Assembly: GCA_902494375.1 (NCBI GenBank)
Contig: CABUTL010000057.1
Coordinates: 1-7,584 of the forward strand
Source of the DNA: an uncultured Collinsella sp.
GTDB taxonomy: Bacteria; Actinomycetota; Coriobacteriia; Coriobacteriales; Coriobacteriaceae
Reading direction: 5' to 3'
Length of the DNA: 7,584 bases
Positions within the stretch are counted from its first letter, which is position 1. Each line of letters begins with the position of its first letter. The notes under the pieces are model-generated. The model ran no database searches. It saw nothing but the letters and a program-made list of their open reading frames with translations, and was not told where the DNA came from. Below are positions 5,590 to 7,584 of the stretch, one piece after another. A program made the position numbers and the translations under genes.

Positions 5590-7470
5590 CTAAATCGTGG
5601 GAAACGCGACAACGTCGGCGGGGCGCGCCAACGTCTCGGCGATACGGTCTTGCACCTCGAGCAGGCAGTCGAGCAACAGCGGGTTAAAGGTGCCGCACTT
5701 ACCGTCCAGGATCATCTGGATAGCCTCCTTGTGCGGGATAGCGTCCTTGTACACACGCACGCTCGTCAGCGCATCGTACACGTCAGCCACCGAAACCACC
5801 TGTGCGGCGATGGGAATCTGGTTGCCCTTAAGGCCATCGGGATAACCCTTGCCATCCCAGCGCTCGTGATGCCAACGCGCAATCTGGTACGCATATTCCA
5901 TAAGCGCATTGCCGACGTGATGGCGACCCAGCTCAAGCAACATGTCAGCACCGATCGTGGTATGCGTCTTCATAATCTCGAACTCCTCGGGCGTAAGACG
6001 CCCGGGTTTGTTGAGAATCGCATCGTCAATCGCCATCTTGCCGATATCGTGCAGCGCCGAAGCCAGGGCAATCGTGGAGCGCTCCTCGTTGTCGAGGGAG
6101 ATAGTGTCGCTACGCTGGACCAGACAGTCAAGCAGCAGCTCGGTCAGCTTTTCGATATTCGTAACGTGCCTGCCGCTCTCGCCGTTGCGAAGCTCCATGA
6201 CGCCGGCCATGATGTCGATGAGCATGCGACTGTTCTTGACGCGCTCGTTGTACTGCTGGGACAGCAGGCTCGTCAGGCGGCGCTGTTTGGCGTATAGGCG
6301 GATGGTGTTGCTTACACGGCGGCGCACGACACGGGAGTCAAACGGGCGGTTGATATAGTCCGAGGCGCCCAGCTCGTACGCGCGCAGAACCATATCATCG
6401 GAATCTTCGCTCGAAATCATGATGAAAGGCAGATTGTCGATACCCGATCGGCGAGACAGATCGGCCAACACCTCAAAGCCGCTTATGCCCGGCATGACAA
6501 TATCCAGCAGCACGAGCGACAGCTCATCGCCATAGCGGTCGACCATGTCGAGCGCCGTACGACCGTTGTCGGCCTCGAGGATGCAATACTCGTCCTTGAG
6601 CATCTCGTTGAGAATGGCTCGGTTCATCTCGGAGTCATCGACAATAAGCACCAAAGGCTTTTCGCTTTGGAAGGCTTCGATGGAATCGGCATCGGTCACG
6701 ACCGTACCGGCTTTTGCCTTAGCGCGGCTCAATAACTGGACAGCGCGGCCAACGCCCTCATCGACCGTCTCGCCATGAATGCGAACGCCACCAACACATG
6801 CCGTCAAGCTCACGTACTCATGGCCCGGAACAATCGTGGCATGAACGGCATCGGACACCTGATGCAGGCGACGGGTGAAGTCATCGGAGGGAATATTGGG
6901 CATGACGACCACAAATTTGTCGCAGCCATAGCGTACAAGCTCGTCAGTCGAACGAATTCCGCTGCGTATGGCCGTCGCCACGGCACCGAGCGCAAGGTCG
7001 CCGGCATGACGGCCACACGTATCGTTGAAGACCCTAAAATCATCAAGGTCGATCACCGCAACGCCAGCATTCATGCGGGCGCTACGGAGCTTTTCCTCGT
7101 AATATCGGCGATTGCGCACACTCGTCAGCACGTCGGTGTAGACGAGGTCCTCTTCTGCAGCCTCTTGCTCATCGATCGGACGCACCATCAGCAGGACGTG
7201 AGGCTCGCCCTCGACCTTCAGAGGGCGCAGGCGAGCGCGGTACTCAACACCATCGTTGAGCAGCTGCTCCGACACCTCATCGGAATCTGCCAAGGCCTCA
7301 AGACTTGACTGACGCAGACAAGGGCACCGATTGCCGGCGAGCAGGCAGTTAGGCTCGCTCTTAATCTGATCGGCCGACAGCAAACGCACCACGGGGTAGG
7401 TCTTCGCGACGCGGGCGACCTCGGCGGCAGCCTCCTCGTCGGTTAGATTGACCTCGTGATTATTGAGCAT
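5590..7470 (-). CDS. Composite GGDEF-like / receiver / HD-GYP cyclic-di-GMP signalling protein
   Basis: Response regulator of 626 residues. The N-terminal region (1-107) is PAS-like at best and carries Cys42, Cys49 and Cys51. A GGDEF-type domain (about 108-258) has DVLTSVRNRR, DLDDFRVFND and HAGD, but its active loop reads GCDKF (182-186) instead of GGDEF, while the RxxD inhibitory site is intact (Arg173-Asp176). A receiver domain (about 272-393) has the acidic pair Asp278-Asp279 and phosphoacceptor Asp323 (LLDIVMPG), but Arg375 where Lys is usual (NRPF). The HD-GYP domain (about 410-610) has all hallmark residues: His435, HD474-475 with Lys478, His503, HHE534-536, GYP542-544 and Asp563. It should hydrolyse cyclic-di-GMP, with activity tuned by phosphorylation and perhaps by ligand binding to the GGDEF-like domain. 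The start at 7470 has AAAGGG six bases upstream. It is co-transcribed with the Hpt gene. Confidence 0.93.
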   Translation of the reverse strand: MLNNHEVNLTDEEAAAEVARVAKTYPVVRLLSADQIKSEPNCLLAGNRCPCLRQSSLEALADSDEVSEQLLNDGVEYRARLRPLKVEGEPHVLLMVRPIDEQEAAEEDLVYTDVLTSVRNRRYYEEKLRSARMNAGVAVIDLDDFRVFNDTCGRHAGDLALGAVATAIRSGIRSTDELVRYGCDKFVVVMPNIPSDDFTRRLHQVSDAVHATIVPGHEYVSLTACVGGVRIHGETVDEGVGRAVQLLSRAKAKAGTVVTDADSIEAFQSEKPLVLIVDDSEMNRAILNEMLKDEYCILEADNGRTALDMVDRYGDELSLVLLDIVMPGISGFEVLADLSRRSGIDNLPFIMISSEDSDDMVLRAYELGASDYINRPFDSRVVRRRVSNTIRLYAKQRRLTSLLSQQYNERVKNSRMLIDIMAGVMELRNGESGRHVTNIEKLTELLLDCLVQRSDTISLDNEERSTIALASALHDIGKMAIDDAILNKPGRLTPEEFEIMKTHTTIGADMLLELGRHHVGNALMEYAYQIARWHHERWDGKGYPDGLKGNQIPIAAQVVSVADVYDALTSVRVYKDAIPHKEAIQMILDGKCGTFNPLLLDCLLEVQDRIAETLARPADVVAFPTI

Positions 7471-7494
7471 ATGGGGCCCTTTCGATAGTTTCGC

Positions 7495-7523
7495 ATGGTA
7501 GCGGTGGGTTCCAAATGCTACAA
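7495..7523 (-). promoter_or_regulatory. Possible promoter of the REC/HD-GYP-Hpt operon
   Basis: On the minus strand TTGTAG (7523-7518) and TACCAT (7500-7495) are separated by 17 bases and match the sigma-70 boxes at three and four of six positions. It lies 24 bases upstream of the start codon, so the leader would be short. This is a weak match. The rest of 7471-7584 holds a five-bp inverted repeat (CAAGG/CCTTG near 7521-7536) and nothing else I can identify. Confidence 0.3.
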
Positions 7524-7584
7524 GGGTAACACCTTGCCGATGCAGGTAAGCACGTGAATGCTGTTACATTTTTATGAGTTGGCA

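Noticed and set aside
5581..6297. Plus-strand open frame of 238 codons
   Set aside because: It is antisense to the HD-GYP domain, whose catalytic residues are complete. It is a shadow frame.
6775..7308. Plus-strand open frame of 177 codons
   Set aside because: It is antisense to the GGDEF-like domain, with no motif and no ribosome site of note.
7471..7584. Cyclic-di-GMP riboswitch upstream of the signalling gene
   Set aside because: No conserved core of a known cyclic-di-GMP riboswitch was found on the minus strand, and the space is short.

Overview
The window looks like chromosomal DNA from a gut actinobacterium of the Coriobacteriia, most likely Collinsella or a close relative. This rests on the roughly 60% GC of the flanking genes, the Coriobacteriia-like composite GGDEF/receiver/HD-GYP protein, and overall protein style. 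It is a recognition-based inference, not a database match.

Layout. (1) Positions 1-1441, + strand, GC-rich: the 3' part of a polar amino-acid ABC transporter ATPase (GlnQ type), then a class I glutamine amidotransferase-like hydrolase of the PuuD / gamma-glutamyl-GABA hydrolase family, closed by a strong hairpin terminator. (2) Positions about 1530-5190, minus strand, visibly lower GC in most stretches (sampled 60-base lines range from about 37 to 52%): two compact operons. The upstream one encodes a four-helix DUF2975 membrane protein and a small Cro/CI-type HTH regulator. It ends in a 14-bp hairpin terminator. Directly behind that lies the promoter of the second operon, which encodes an ABC ATPase and two related six-helix permeases, the arrangement of peptide or bacteriocin export and immunity transporters. 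(3) Positions 5210-7470, minus strand, GC-rich again: a 626-residue GGDEF-like/REC/HD-GYP cyclic-di-GMP signalling protein followed by an Hpt phosphotransfer protein.

The most interesting signal is regulatory. A 32-base near-perfect dyad (5001-5032) lies just upstream of the DUF2975-HTH operon. One of its half-sites recurs with 13 of 15 matches at 3975-3989, exactly over the -10 region of the ABC operon promoter. This suggests that the small HTH protein, perhaps controlled by its membrane partner DUF2975, regulates both its own operon and the exporter. The block would then be a self-contained sense-and-export cassette, possibly acquired horizontally. Other notable points are a degenerate GGDEF site (GCDKF) with an intact RxxD inhibitory site in a protein with a complete HD-GYP site, and a perfect 18-bp inverted repeat (5122-5185) at the right edge of the low-GC block.

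No RNA genes, CRISPR arrays, transposases or intergenic stretches above 300 bases were seen.
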